64,000 bases of DNA, taken from NCBI RefSeq assembly GCF_965200585.1, contig NZ_OZ241361.1, one strand, 5' to 3'. Made by a program: the position numbers and the translations under genes. Under the pieces are notes generated by a model that was given only the letters and a program-made list of their open reading frames with translations, made no database searches and was not told the DNA's origin. Shown here piece after piece: positions 37,985 through 46,333 of the stretch; position 1 is the stretch's first letter; every line of letters begins with the position of its first letter. The DNA is from Bacterioplanoides sp965200585 (GTDB taxonomy: Bacteria > Pseudomonadota > Gammaproteobacteria > Pseudomonadales > Oceanobacteraceae).

Positions 37985-38080
37985 GCGTTGCCATCGCGGT
38001 GTTAAAACTTACTTCAAAATGCTCATTTATGACTTATAAACTGCGCGTTTTCAGTAAGTTTTGCCTGGCGATGACTGCCT
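37985..38080. repeat. Imperfect inverted repeat of ~95 bp between exbB and exbD (REP/MITE-like)
   Basis: The left arm (37991-38013, containing CCATCGC and AAAACTTACT) is matched in reverse complement by the right arm (38053-38073, containing AGTAAGTTTT and GCGATG). The arms share a 10-bp and a 6-bp perfect block separated by unmatched bases and enclose about 40 bp. The element fills most of an otherwise unexplained gap inside the operon. I found no second copy in this window. Confidence 0.5.
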
Positions 38081-38166
38081 CGAAAACGTTTTTAAAATCC
38101 GTCAGAGTTTAATTGAAAAGATTAATAAGCATTTAATTAAAAGTGCTTAAAAATGAGAATGAAATT

Positions 38167-38577
38167 ATGAGACGTAGTTTTTCAAACATCGCTCAGGAAG
38201 CTGAAGAAGGCGAAATCGACATCACACCGATGTTGGACGTGGTATTTATCATGTTGATCTTCTTTATCGTGACCGCTTCTTTCGTTAAGGAATCCGGTAT
38301 TGAAGTCAATCGTCCGGACGCCAATACCGCACAAGCTAAACCGCGTGCGAATATTTTAATTGCGATTAATGACATCGGTGAAATCTGGATTGATAAACGT
38401 CGTGTGGATGAATCTCAGGTACGTGCCAATATTGAGCGTTTACGTGCTGAAAACCCGCAGGGGTCAGTCGTAATCCAGGCAGATGAAGAAGCCAAAACGG
38501 CGAAGTTAGTAGCGGTAATGGATGCTGCTCGTGCTGCCGGTGTTTACGACGTGTCGTTGTCGACGGAGGCAAACTAG
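38167..38577 (+). CDS. exbD: ExbD2 biopolymer transport protein
   Basis: ExbD sits with ExbB in the inner membrane and couples proton flow to TonB. The 136-residue protein has one membrane segment, ITPMLDVVFIMLIFFIVTAS, with the conserved Asp that carries protons. The periplasmic domain follows (NILIAINDIGEIWIDKRRVD, GSVVIQADEEAKTAKLVAVM). I choose the start at 38167 (MRRSFSNIAQEAEEGEID); an earlier in-frame ATG at 38143 would add eight residues without a better ribosome-binding site. The stop is 1 nt before the tonB start. Confidence 0.93.
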   Translation: MRRSFSNIAQEAEEGEIDITPMLDVVFIMLIFFIVTASFVKESGIEVNRPDANTAQAKPRANILIAINDIGEIWIDKRRVDESQVRANIERLRAENPQGSVVIQADEEAKTAKLVAVMDAARAAGVYDVSLSTEAN

Positions 38578-38578
38578 C

Positions 38579-39217
38579 ATGTTGCAGTCCTCCCTGGTTC
38601 GTTTTGGTTCAGCACTGGCGGTTGCCGGTGTTGCAACCTTCGCGGTGTTTTGGGTGATGCAAAGCCTGATCAGCAGCGGTGGTTCGGTACTGAATGAACA
38701 GGATTTCGGTCGCATTGAAAGTTTTGTGATGCAGAAGCCGGATGACGAGGTTCAGACCAAAGAACGTAAACCACAAAAGCCACCGGCTCCACCACAAGAG
38801 CCACCAAAACCCGATCTGCCAGCTCCAGACCTGGCCCAGGCATCCACCGATGGCTTTGATATTGGTGGCTTTGAGATTGGCTCCGATCTGAATGTTGATG
38901 CCGGTTTAGGTGGCGGTTCTGGCGATGGAGAATATTTACCCATTGTTAAAGTGGCCCCTACATATCCGCGTCGTGCGGCACAAAAAGGTATTGAAGGTTA
39001 TGTAGTGGTGGAATTTACCGTCTCCAAGCTGGGGACTGTGGTAAACCCGGTTGTTATTGAAGCGGATCCGCCAAATATCTTTAACCGTGCTGCATTAACT
39101 GCCGCGAAAAAATTTAAGTACAAGCCAAAAATTGAAAATGGAAAAGCCATCGAAGTAACGGGTGTGCGTAACATTATTCGTTTTGAGCTTGATAAAAGCA
39201 GTAAGAAAAAAAGGTAA
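38579..39217 (+). CDS. tonB: TonB2 energy transducer
   Basis: TonB spans the periplasm and transfers energy from ExbBD to outer-membrane receptors. The protein of 212 residues has an N-terminal anchor (ALAVAGVATFAVFWVMQSLI) and a short proline-rich span (KPQKPPAPPQEPPKPDLPAP). The C-terminal TonB domain reads PTYPRRAAQKGIEGYVVVEF and ALTAAKKFKYKPKIENGKAI. GGAGG stands 9 nt before the ATG at 38579. The short proline region is usual for TonB2-type proteins. The likely client is the receptor encoded 5 kb upstream. Confidence 0.95.
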   Translation: MLQSSLVRFGSALAVAGVATFAVFWVMQSLISSGGSVLNEQDFGRIESFVMQKPDDEVQTKERKPQKPPAPPQEPPKPDLPAPDLAQASTDGFDIGGFEIGSDLNVDAGLGGGSGDGEYLPIVKVAPTYPRRAAQKGIEGYVVVEFTVSKLGTVVNPVVIEADPPNIFNRAALTAAKKFKYKPKIENGKAIEVTGVRNIIRFELDKSSKKKR

Positions 39218-39229
39218 CAGGAGGCTGTT

Positions 39230-40543
39230 ATGAAATTTCCAGTTGCTACATTACTGACCACCGCGCTGGTGGTTAGTTTTGCCACTGCTGTACCCGTACA
39301 TACGGTACAGGCCGCTCAGTCTGGCGATCAGCAGGCTGAGCAGCAAGTAGAAAAGAAAAAGAAACGTCGTGTTAAGCGTGCTCAGACATTACGCCCGAAA
39401 ATCTATAAAAAGCTGGAACAGGCGCGTGTGCTGGCAGATGAGAAAAAATACGATGAAGCGTTGGCATCGCTGACGGCGCTGGAAAAACGTAAGCGTAACA
39501 GCTATGAGAAAGCGATGACTCATAATATGTTCGCTTATGTGTACTTTAATCAGGAACGCTTTGATGATGCGATTAAGTCGTATCAAAACGTGGTAGCCAC
39601 AAAAAATATTCCGGAAAGTCTGCAGCAGGGCACGCTATACAGCCTGGCTAAGCTGCACCTGATGCAGGAAAATTATCAGGCCGCATTAAAGCCGCTGAAC
39701 GAATGGTTCACTTTGGTTGAAAAGCCAAGCGCTGAATCACATATTTTACGGGCGCAGATTTATTTTCAGTTAGAGCAGTATCAAAAAGCATTGCCGGATG
39801 TAAAAGTTGCTATTGCTGATGAAAAACAGAAAGGCAAAAAGCCACGTGAAAACTGGTTGATGCTGGAGCGCGCTGTTTATTATCAGAACAAAGACTTTAA
39901 TTCACTGGCACGCTGTTTACAGGATCTGGCGACGCTGTATCCAAAAGCACAATACTGGGTTCAGTTGGCAGCAGTTTACAGTGAACTGGATAAGCCGTTA
40001 AAAGAGCTGTCAGCTCTGGAAGCAGCCCATGAGCAAGGACTACTGACCAAAGAAAGTGAATTGGTTAATCTGGCACAAGCTCTGTTAGGTCAGGAAGTAC
40101 CGTATAAAGCGGCCAATATTCTGGCTCAGGGGATGAAGTCGAAACAGATTGAAGTTAATGCAAAAAACCTGTCACTGCTGGGTGACTCCTGGATGATCGC
40201 CAAAGAATACGACAACGCCATTAAGGTGATGAGTAAAGCGGCTGAATTATCCGGAGAAGGCAAAGACTTCTATAAGCTGGCTCAGATTCATACCGAGCGT
40301 CAGGAGTGGGAATTAGCACTGAGTAATGTGGACTCGGCACTGAAAGATACCAGCTTTAACAAACAAGCCGATGCTCAGATTCTGCGTGGCTTAGTGCTGT
40401 TTAATCTCGATAACCTGGCGGATGCCGAAGGCGCCTTTGAAGCGGCGGCTGAGTTTAAATCCTCAGAAAAAATGGCCGCACAATGGCTGGCCTATATTGA
40501 AGGTGAGCGTAAGCGTCGTGAATATATGGCGGGTACGCTGTAA
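39230..40543 (+). CDS. TPR protein of the TonB2 operon
   Basis: This 437-residue protein has a signal peptide (LLTTALVVSFATAVPVHTVQA), a basic stretch (EKKKKRRVKRAQ) and many TPR-like helical pairs (EKKYDEALASLTALEKRKRN, NQERFDDAIKSYQNVVATKN, LEQYQKALPDVKVAIADEKQ, LDNLADAEGAFEAAAEFKSS). A periplasmic TPR protein is the standard last gene of TtpC-type TonB operons. It is thought to support complex assembly. The gene lies 12 nt after tonB, with AGGAGG before the ATG, and is followed by a terminator. Confidence 0.87.
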   Translation: MKFPVATLLTTALVVSFATAVPVHTVQAAQSGDQQAEQQVEKKKKRRVKRAQTLRPKIYKKLEQARVLADEKKYDEALASLTALEKRKRNSYEKAMTHNMFAYVYFNQERFDDAIKSYQNVVATKNIPESLQQGTLYSLAKLHLMQENYQAALKPLNEWFTLVEKPSAESHILRAQIYFQLEQYQKALPDVKVAIADEKQKGKKPRENWLMLERAVYYQNKDFNSLARCLQDLATLYPKAQYWVQLAAVYSELDKPLKELSALEAAHEQGLLTKESELVNLAQALLGQEVPYKAANILAQGMKSKQIEVNAKNLSLLGDSWMIAKEYDNAIKVMSKAAELSGEGKDFYKLAQIHTERQEWELALSNVDSALKDTSFNKQADAQILRGLVLFNLDNLADAEGAFEAAAEFKSSEKMAAQWLAYIEGERKRREYMAGTL

Positions 40544-40677
40544 GCTTGCGTAACGTCGTTTAAATGTCTTGTCGCATGCTCTGGTTGATTATGGATGATT
40601 AACCAGAGTAGCCATATCACATGATATGGCACCTATTTAAAACCAAGCGTCTGTTAAAACCAATCGCCTGTTAAAAT

Positions 40678-40713
40678 AAAAAAACCTGGCTTGTGATCAA
40701 GTCAGGTTTTTTT
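40678..40713. terminator. Bidirectional terminator after the TonB2 operon
   Basis: AAAAAACCTG and CAGGTTTTTTT frame a hairpin (about 40678-40713) with an A-run on one side and a T-run on the other. It can stop both the rightward TonB2 operon and the leftward amino-acid transporter genes. Confidence 0.85.
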
Positions 40714-40731
40714 GGGGCTTTATTGCTGGTC

Positions 40732-41439
40732 TTATTTAGCACTGTCCGGCTTATAAAACTGATAGCGGTTAATCCGATGCTCCAATAATTTAAAGCAGCC
40801 AATCATCACCGCAGCAATCAATAAGTACACCATGCCTGCGGCAAAAAACATTTCTAACGGCGTATAAGTGCGGGCAATAATGGTTCGTGCCATACCGGTT
40901 AAATCCAGCAGGGTAATGGTCGATGCCAGTGCACTGCCTTTTAGCATTAATAACACTTCGTTGCTGTAAGCCGGAAATACAATGCCAAAAGCACGGGGCA
41001 TAACAATGCGACGAATCATAGTCGGCTTGCTCATACCCAGTGCCTGGGATACTTCAATTTCACCCTTAGGAATCGCCTGAATCGCACCACGAATTAACTC
41101 GGCGCTATAAGCGGCAGTGTTCATGGAGAAGGCAATAATGGCACACCAATAAGGCTCGCGCAGAATGGGCCATAAAAATGAGTCTTTAATGGCTTCAAAT
41201 TGAGACGCGCCGTAATAAATTAAAAAAATCTGCACCAGCAGTGGTGTACCACGGAAGAAGAAAATATAGCCTACTGGCAGAGCACGCAGCCACAGGTTTT
41301 CAGAGGCACGCATCAGGGCCAGGGGGACCGCGAAAAAGATACCAATTAAGCCAGATACAAACACCAGCTCCAGTGTTAACCAGGCGCCGTCCATCAGTTT
41401 GGGCAAATATTCCCAGATAACTTCCCATTCCCAGCTCAT
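40732..41439 (-). CDS. Basic amino-acid ABC transporter permease (HisM/ArtM/AotM type)
   Basis: The protein is an inner-membrane permease of 235 residues from the polar amino-acid (HisMQ) family. It has about five hydrophobic segments and the EAA loop GEIEVSQALGMSKPTMIRRI that contacts the ATPase. It overlaps its partner permease gene by 4 nt (ATGA), so the two are translationally coupled. With the neighbouring permease, binding protein and ATPase it forms a complete importer, probably for arginine, ornithine, lysine or histidine. Confidence 0.9.
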   Translation of the reverse strand: MSWEWEVIWEYLPKLMDGAWLTLELVFVSGLIGIFFAVPLALMRASENLWLRALPVGYIFFFRGTPLLVQIFLIYYGASQFEAIKDSFLWPILREPYWCAIIAFSMNTAAYSAELIRGAIQAIPKGEIEVSQALGMSKPTMIRRIVMPRAFGIVFPAYSNEVLLMLKGSALASTITLLDLTGMARTIIARTYTPLEMFFAAGMVYLLIAAVMIGCFKLLEHRINRYQFYKPDSAK

Positions 41440-42143
41440 GCTTTACCTCCACTGGTTTTGGCCTGATACAGTTCCGGTTTGCTGCGTCGCTCCAGATACG
41501 TGGTCACAAAGGTCGCAATCAGGGTCAGCCCTAAATACAACACGGCAGCAGCCAGGTAAAAATCAAAAGGTTGTTTGGTGTTCGCAGCGCCCACGGCGGC
41601 TTGACGCATTAACTCATTTAAACCAACAACCGACACCAGCGCGGTATCTTTTAATAACACCTGAAATAAATTACCTAAACCCGGTAACGAGAAGCGCCAG
41701 AGCTGCGGCAGAATAATACGGAAAAAAGTCTGGAATTTGGTCATGCCAATCGACTGCGCTGACTCCCACTGGCCTTTGGGAATTTCCAGCATCGCCATGC
41801 GGAACACCTCAGTCGCGTAAGCGCCAAAAGCAATGGCCAGAGCCGCAACACCGGCGGCGAACGGGCCTACTTCGATGTATTCGTCGTAGCCAAAATAACC
41901 GGCAATCCACATTAAAATCTGCGAGCCACCAAAATAAATGGTTAATACCAGCAGCAGTTCCGGCACACCACGAACTATGGTGGTGTAGCCCGTGGCAATG
42001 CTGCGGGCGGCGCGATTATGCGACAGTTTGGCCAATGCACCGATCAGGCCAATAATCAGACCAATGATCAGGCTGGCTAATGCCAGTTGAATTGTCATCC
42101 ATGCGCCGCTGAGCAGCAGATGTCCAAAACCTTGTAGATCCAT
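41436..42143 (-). CDS. Basic amino-acid ABC transporter permease (HisQ/ArtQ/AotQ type)
   Basis: This is the second permease, of 235 residues. The hydrophobic segments include IQLALASLIIGLIIGLIGAL and AAGVAALAIAFGAYATEVFR; the EAA loop reads GQWESAQSIGMTKFQTFFRI. The start overlaps nothing upstream: a 100-bp spacer with a stable hairpin separates it from the binding-protein gene. That arrangement usually yields more binding protein than permease. Confidence 0.9.
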   Translation of the reverse strand: MDLQGFGHLLLSGAWMTIQLALASLIIGLIIGLIGALAKLSHNRAARSIATGYTTIVRGVPELLLVLTIYFGGSQILMWIAGYFGYDEYIEVGPFAAGVAALAIAFGAYATEVFRMAMLEIPKGQWESAQSIGMTKFQTFFRIILPQLWRFSLPGLGNLFQVLLKDTALVSVVGLNELMRQAAVGAANTKQPFDFYLAAAVLYLGLTLIATFVTTYLERRSKPELYQAKTSGGKA

Positions 42144-42190
42144 AAGGATTCCTAGCGAATAAAACTCGGTCGCTCACTTACCGCAACTAA

Positions 42191-42224
42191 ATCAGCCCGA
42201 CACCTTTGCAGGTGCCGGGCTGAT
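42191..42224 (-). terminator. Intercistronic stem-loop between binding-protein and permease genes
   Basis: ATCAGCCCG-A-CACCT pairs with AGGTG-C-CGGGCTGAT around a 4-nt loop, with a single A-C mismatch. There is no long T-run. It probably acts as a partial terminator or protects the upstream mRNA. Confidence 0.7.
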
Positions 42225-42243
42225 CAGTGGGAAAATGAGGTAA

Positions 42244-42996
42244 TTAATAAATGTCGAACGGGAAGTACTTTTCATTAATTTTAGCGTACGTGCCGTTCTC
42301 AACGATGGCTTTAATGGCTTCGCTCAGCTTGTCTTTCAGCTTGTCGCCTTTGCGCACAGCAATGCCAATTTTATCGTTGATGTCGATGTCGCCACCTTTA
42401 AATTCAAAGCTTTTACCATCTGCGCTGCGCATCCAGTCATAAGCCGGGAATTTGTCCGACAGAATGGCATCCAGTCGACCGGATGCCAGATCCAGATAAG
42501 CGTTATCCTGAGTGTCATACAGCTTAACGTTAACGATATCGCCGTACTCATCTTCTAAGCGCTGGCCAGCAATGGTGGCACGTTGAGCACCAATAGTCAG
42601 ACCTTTCAGTCCGGCTTTGCTGGTGTCCAGTGCTTTATCTTTTGCCGCAACAAAGGCCAGTACATTGGAATAATATTTCTCGGAGAAGTCCACTACACGC
42701 AGACGTTCTTTGGTAATCGACATAGAGGCAATAATGGCGTCGTATTTACGGGCGCGTAATCCCGGGATAATGCCGTCCCAGTCTTGAGCAACTACTTCAC
42801 AATCCGCTTTCATTTGTGCACATAAGGCGTTGGCGATATCGACATCAAATCCGACCAGTGCACCGTTTTTATCCACCATGTTAAAAGGGGCGTAAGCGCC
42901 TTCGGTGGCAATACGGATTTTATCACCAGCGTTTGCCATGCCTGCAGCAAACAGCGAAGCCAGCACCAGGCCGGACGTAATTAATTTGCGGATCAT
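42244..42996 (-). CDS. Periplasmic basic amino-acid-binding protein (ArgT/HisJ/AotJ type)
   Basis: The protein of 250 residues captures the amino acid in the periplasm. It has a signal peptide (GLVLASLFAAGMANA) and the family-3 solute-binding pattern: IRIATEGAYAPFNMVDKNG, LVGFDVDIANALC, DWDGIIPGLRARKYDAIIAS and SITKERLRVVDFSEKYY. This matches lysine/arginine/ornithine/histidine-binding proteins best. Two cysteines near the start of the mature domain (ALCAQMKADCE) correspond to the disulphide of this group. Confidence 0.92.
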   Translation of the reverse strand: MIRKLITSGLVLASLFAAGMANAGDKIRIATEGAYAPFNMVDKNGALVGFDVDIANALCAQMKADCEVVAQDWDGIIPGLRARKYDAIIASMSITKERLRVVDFSEKYYSNVLAFVAAKDKALDTSKAGLKGLTIGAQRATIAGQRLEDEYGDIVNVKLYDTQDNAYLDLASGRLDAILSDKFPAYDWMRSADGKSFEFKGGDIDINDKIGIAVRKGDKLKDKLSEAIKAIVENGTYAKINEKYFPFDIY

Positions 42997-43031
42997 AAAT
43001 ATTCCTCGAATCGTTTTCGTGTTAAGCCAGT

Positions 43032-43826
43032 TTATTGATGGCTTGCCATAAAGTCGCGTACCCGCTGGGACTGCGGGTTATCAAATACTTGTTCTGGGGT
43101 GCCAATCTCTTCAATCTGACCCTGATGCAGGAAAACCACCTTGCTGGAAACTTCCCGGGCGAAGCGCATTTCATGTGTAACAATCAACATGGTACGACCT
43201 TCTTCCGCCAGTTCGCGCATCACGGCCAGCACTTCATTAACCAGTTCCGGATCGAGTGCGGAGGTGGGTTCATCGAACAACAGCACCTGAGGCTCCATCG
43301 CCAGGGTGCGGGCAATCGCCACTCGCTGTTGCTGACCGCCGGATAAATTACCTGGATAAACATCTTCTTTGTCGGCCAAACCCACTTTTTTCAGCAGCTC
43401 ACGGGCCCGGCTGATGGCTTGTTCTTTGGGGATTTTTAACACATGCACCGGCGCTTCGATGATGTTCTGCAGAATAGTCATGTGTGGCCACAAGTTAAAC
43501 TGCTGAAATACAAAGCCTAAGCGTGAGCGCATATGCTCCAGCTGTTTGTGGTTGCTGGCGTGTAATTCACCGTGCTTGTCGGCTTTCAGCCCCAGCGCTT
43601 CACCACCAATAATGATCTGGCCTTGATTGGGCTTTTCCAGCAGATTAATGCAACGTAGCAGGGTGCTTTTACCGGAGCCACTGGAACCCAGAATGGAAAT
43701 GACATCGCCGGTGTTGGCTTCCAGGCTAACGCCTTTCAGGACCTCAAGGTCTCCGTAAGACTTGTGGATATCAATCAGTTGCAATGCGGTGCTTGTATCC
43801 TGGGATTCAGGGGCTGTATCGTTCAT
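43032..43826 (-). CDS. Amino-acid ABC transporter ATPase (HisP/AotP type)
   Basis: This is the ATPase of the importer, 264 residues. It has Walker A LGSSGSGKSTLL, Q-loop GFVFQQFNLWPHMTILQNI, signature LSGGQQQRVAIAR, Walker B VLLFDEPTSALDPE and H-loop VTHEMRFAREVSSKV. It is the first gene in the leftward operon, ahead of the binding protein and the two permeases. Confidence 0.95.
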   Translation of the reverse strand: MNDTAPESQDTSTALQLIDIHKSYGDLEVLKGVSLEANTGDVISILGSSGSGKSTLLRCINLLEKPNQGQIIIGGEALGLKADKHGELHASNHKQLEHMRSRLGFVFQQFNLWPHMTILQNIIEAPVHVLKIPKEQAISRARELLKKVGLADKEDVYPGNLSGGQQQRVAIARTLAMEPQVLLFDEPTSALDPELVNEVLAVMRELAEEGRTMLIVTHEMRFAREVSSKVVFLHQGQIEEIGTPEQVFDNPQSQRVRDFMASHQ

Positions 43827-43929
43827 GGGTACCGTCTGTTCAATGGTCAGTGGTAAATAATCTGGTATTGCCTGACCAAATCGTCAAAACGGGCTATTTT
43901 CCGTGGTTAGTGCGGAGAAGACAATAAGT

Positions 43930-43954
43930 AGAATCCGCAGTTTGTGCGGATTCT
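43930..43954 (-). terminator. Hairpin after the DUF4442 gene
   Basis: A 10-bp inverted repeat (AGAATCCGCA with TGCGGATTCT, 5-nt loop) lies just beyond the stop of the leftward DUF4442 gene. No good T-run follows (ACTTATTG), so termination is uncertain. Confidence 0.5.
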
Positions 43955-43965
43955 GATCAGAAATG

Positions 43966-44457
43966 TCACTTTTTCTTCGGTGTCCAGGCCCAGATCATGG
44001 TGGCTTTAACCGTTTCAGTACCGGTTCCATCGGTAATCACCACCGGCACCTCAATATCGCCTTTGGGCGTGTCTTTGATGAATTGCACCTGTTCGTTGGA
44101 GAAGCTGGCAACGGCTTTCATATCACCACTGGCACGTTTGCCGTATTCCAGCTTCATCGAGCGAATCACAATAATGCGATCATCTGGCACACTCAGGCCG
44201 GTCATAAAACCGGTGGCGGATTCTGCCAGCAGGCCCATTGCGGCGGCGTGTACGCTGCCGATATGGTTTTGCACCTTCTTTTTATTACGCATCACAATAA
44301 TACATTCGGTTGGCGTCAGTTTTTCAACCCGGGTGCCTGATGTTCCTGCAAACGGAATTACTTTCCCCATCAGAAACGAGATCACTGGTGCCTGCCAGGA
44401 GACCGGCAGCTTTTCAATTTTACCAACTAACGTGCTGAGCTTATTTTTATTAGCCAT
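43966..44457 (-). CDS. DUF4442 hotdog-fold thioesterase-like protein
   Basis: The protein of 163 residues fits the DUF4442 family, which has the hotdog fold of acyl-CoA thioesterases. The helix region reads KKVQNHIGSVHAAAMGLLAE, and the strands include IIVIRSMKLEYGKRASGDMK and DIEVPVVITDGTGTETVKAT. The sequence NHIGSVHAAAMGLLAE aligns with the hotdog helix of PaaI-type enzymes (N-H-x-G-x-x-x-A). The substrate is unknown. There is no signal peptide. It stands 60 bp ahead of, and codirectional with, the transporter operon but is separated from it by a hairpin. Confidence 0.82.
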   Translation of the reverse strand: MANKNKLSTLVGKIEKLPVSWQAPVISFLMGKVIPFAGTSGTRVEKLTPTECIIVMRNKKKVQNHIGSVHAAAMGLLAESATGFMTGLSVPDDRIIVIRSMKLEYGKRASGDMKAVASFSNEQVQFIKDTPKGDIEVPVVITDGTGTETVKATMIWAWTPKKK

Positions 44458-44517
44458 AGTAACTTCTTAAAGTGGATGTCAATTAGGGTGAATACAAGAT
44501 TGATCGTGCGCGGCAGT

Positions 44518-45111
44518 CTACCGAAGTGATGCATCACTGACCATGGCCCGAATGCCTTTGTTGCGACGGCGGCATTGTCGCAATAATTGTTGTAGCGATG
44601 ACGATAACCCGGTTTCATCCACCGCACTGAAGCCATTGCGTAAATAAAACGGCTCAAGATGAGGCAGTGGCAGAGTCAGTAACGGCTGATAGGGGGGCAG
44701 TGTCCGCAGCTCCTGCAGCAAACGTGATGCCAGCCCCTGGCCACGTTCTTCCGGTAAGGTGCAGAGGTTTCTGAGTAACCAGTCGTTATCGTAGCGAACC
44801 AGTCGTGCGCCACATGCCAGCTCCAGATGCGGCTCCTGTTCAGAAAACAACCCTGAACGCGAGCGGGGTTCTGATCGAGAGTAGGGTTCTAATTGAGAGT
44901 GGGGTTCTGATCGAGGGTGACGGTATAAGCCAACACGGACGTCGTGTGGCGCAGCCCGACCGGACTCTCCGGAGTGTTTATAAAGCGCGTTGAGATCGGC
45001 CAGAGAAAGATTAATATTGAATTGGTACATCAGTTCAGCTTGGCTCGCGTCGTCCTGTTGTTTATGGCGAATATTATGCTTCAATCGTGCAAATTCAGTG
45101 CGCCTGTCCAC
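44518..45111 (-). CDS. GNAT-family acetyltransferase with a repeat insertion
   Basis: The protein of 197 residues has GNAT motif A in the C-terminal half (LCTLPEERGQGLASRLLQEL) followed by PHLEPFYLRNGFSAVDETGL. The N-terminal half includes a low-complexity insert of about 30 residues. In it the hexapeptide pattern S-x-x-E-P-x recurs (PRSEPH, SQLEPY, SRSEPR), coded by an 18-bp tandem repeat. This insert separates beta-strands of the predicted fold and is probably a surface loop. Substrate unknown. Confidence 0.78.
   Translation of the reverse strand: MDRRTEFARLKHNIRHKQQDDASQAELMYQFNINLSLADLNALYKHSGESGRAAPHDVRVGLYRHPRSEPHSQLEPYSRSEPRSRSGLFSEQEPHLELACGARLVRYDNDWLLRNLCTLPEERGQGLASRLLQELRTLPPYQPLLTLPLPHLEPFYLRNGFSAVDETGLSSSLQQLLRQCRRRNKGIRAMVSDASLR
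44865..44918. repeat. Three 18-bp tandem repeats inside an acetyltransferase gene
   Basis: Three consecutive 18-bp units start at 44865, 44883 and 44901. The consensus is GGGGTTCTGATCGAGAGT with one to four changes per unit. Because 18 is a multiple of 3, gain or loss of a unit leaves the reading frame intact. Confidence 0.85.
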
Positions 45112-45216
45112 TGAAAGTATGAAAGATAATAATAATATTTATGTAACAATTCGTGGTTAACCTGCGCGCCCAAAAGAGTTACATAAAAATACTCGCCACC
45201 GACCGGAGATTGCAAC

Positions 45217-46257
45217 ATGAGCAAAAACAAGCTGTTCAGCCTGATGGCTGCCAGTATCATCAGTAGCCAGGCCCTGGCTATGTCCAACACCCCGGAACCT
45301 GCACCTGAGCCAACTCCGGCTCCCGGAAAAATTGTACGCTTTATTGCGATTGGTGATATGGGTACTGGTGAAGACGGCCAGTATAAAGTGGCAGAAGTCA
45401 TGGAAAAGGTGTGCGCCGAGCGTGGTTGTGATTTTGCCATTGGCCTGGGCGACAATATTTATGAATCCGGTGCCGATTCTACCGATGACATCCAGTTCGA
45501 AACCAAATTTGAAGACCCATATGCCAACCTGGACTTCCCCTTCTATATGGCATTGGGTAACCACGATAACACCTGGCTGATTGGTGGTGATGGTCTGGAT
45601 AACGATAAAGGCGATATTCAGGTGGCGTATCACTACAAAGAAAACCGCCGCAGTGATAAATGGCAGATGCCAGCGCGTTATTACAACTTCACCGCTCCTG
45701 CTAACGATATCAACCCGCTGGTTGAATTTTATGCACTGGATTCCAACCCGCTGGCCGGTGTTGCGGATGCTGACTATGAATACTGGCAGTTCCCGTACCG
45801 TGAAAAGCAAGCTAACTGGTTTAACCTGGCGCTGCAGAATTCAACGGCTCCATGGAAAATTGCTTACGCCCACCATGCCTATATATCCAATGGCCGACAT
45901 AATAATGCAGGCATCTACGATGGTTTCCCGGGAGCGGGCATCATTTATCGTAACTTTCTTAAAGACAATGTGTGCAATCAGGTTGATGTCATGATCGCGG
46001 GTCATGATCATGAGCTGCAATGGCTGAAACCAACCGATAGCTGTGGCAAAACCTTCCACATTGTATCGGGTGCTGGTGGTAAAACCCGTGACCTGAGCAA
46101 CCGCAACCGTAACGAAGCTTATTGGCAGGAAGACGGAGTTCTGGGTTTCTTCTACATCGAAATCGAAGGCGATGAGTTCCGTGGTACGGCTTATACCGTT
46201 GATAAGGTGAGCGGTGAGTATCAGGCCGCTTTCAGTCAGACCATTAACCGCCGCTAA
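45217..46257 (+). CDS. Secreted purple-acid-phosphatase-like metallophosphoesterase
   Basis: The protein of 346 residues has a signal peptide (LFSLMAASIISSQALA) and a Pro/Glu linker. The metal-binding motifs of metallophosphoesterases follow in order: AIGDMGTGE, GLGDNIYESG, GNHDN, AYAHHAYISN and AGHDHELQW. The set and spacing resemble tartrate-resistant acid phosphatase (type 5). It should hydrolyse phosphomonoesters in the periplasm or outside the cell. A GGAG ribosome-binding site is present. The phoD gene follows 76 bp downstream in the same direction, so both probably serve phosphorus scavenging. Confidence 0.88.
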   Translation: MSKNKLFSLMAASIISSQALAMSNTPEPAPEPTPAPGKIVRFIAIGDMGTGEDGQYKVAEVMEKVCAERGCDFAIGLGDNIYESGADSTDDIQFETKFEDPYANLDFPFYMALGNHDNTWLIGGDGLDNDKGDIQVAYHYKENRRSDKWQMPARYYNFTAPANDINPLVEFYALDSNPLAGVADADYEYWQFPYREKQANWFNLALQNSTAPWKIAYAHHAYISNGRHNNAGIYDGFPGAGIIYRNFLKDNVCNQVDVMIAGHDHELQWLKPTDSCGKTFHIVSGAGGKTRDLSNRNRNEAYWQEDGVLGFFYIEIEGDEFRGTAYTVDKVSGEYQAAFSQTINRR

Positions 46258-46333
46258 GAGCGGTTCCGCGCGAATATTCGTACTTTTGTGAATTTAGTCT
46301 GGCACCCATCAGGGTGCCCTTGAGGGAATAATT

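Noticed and set aside
46276..46293. Sequence similar (16 of 18 bases) to the AraC-type repeat, upstream of phoD
   Set aside because: Only one copy is present, the AT-rich core makes chance similarity likely, and no tandem partner exists at 21 bp.
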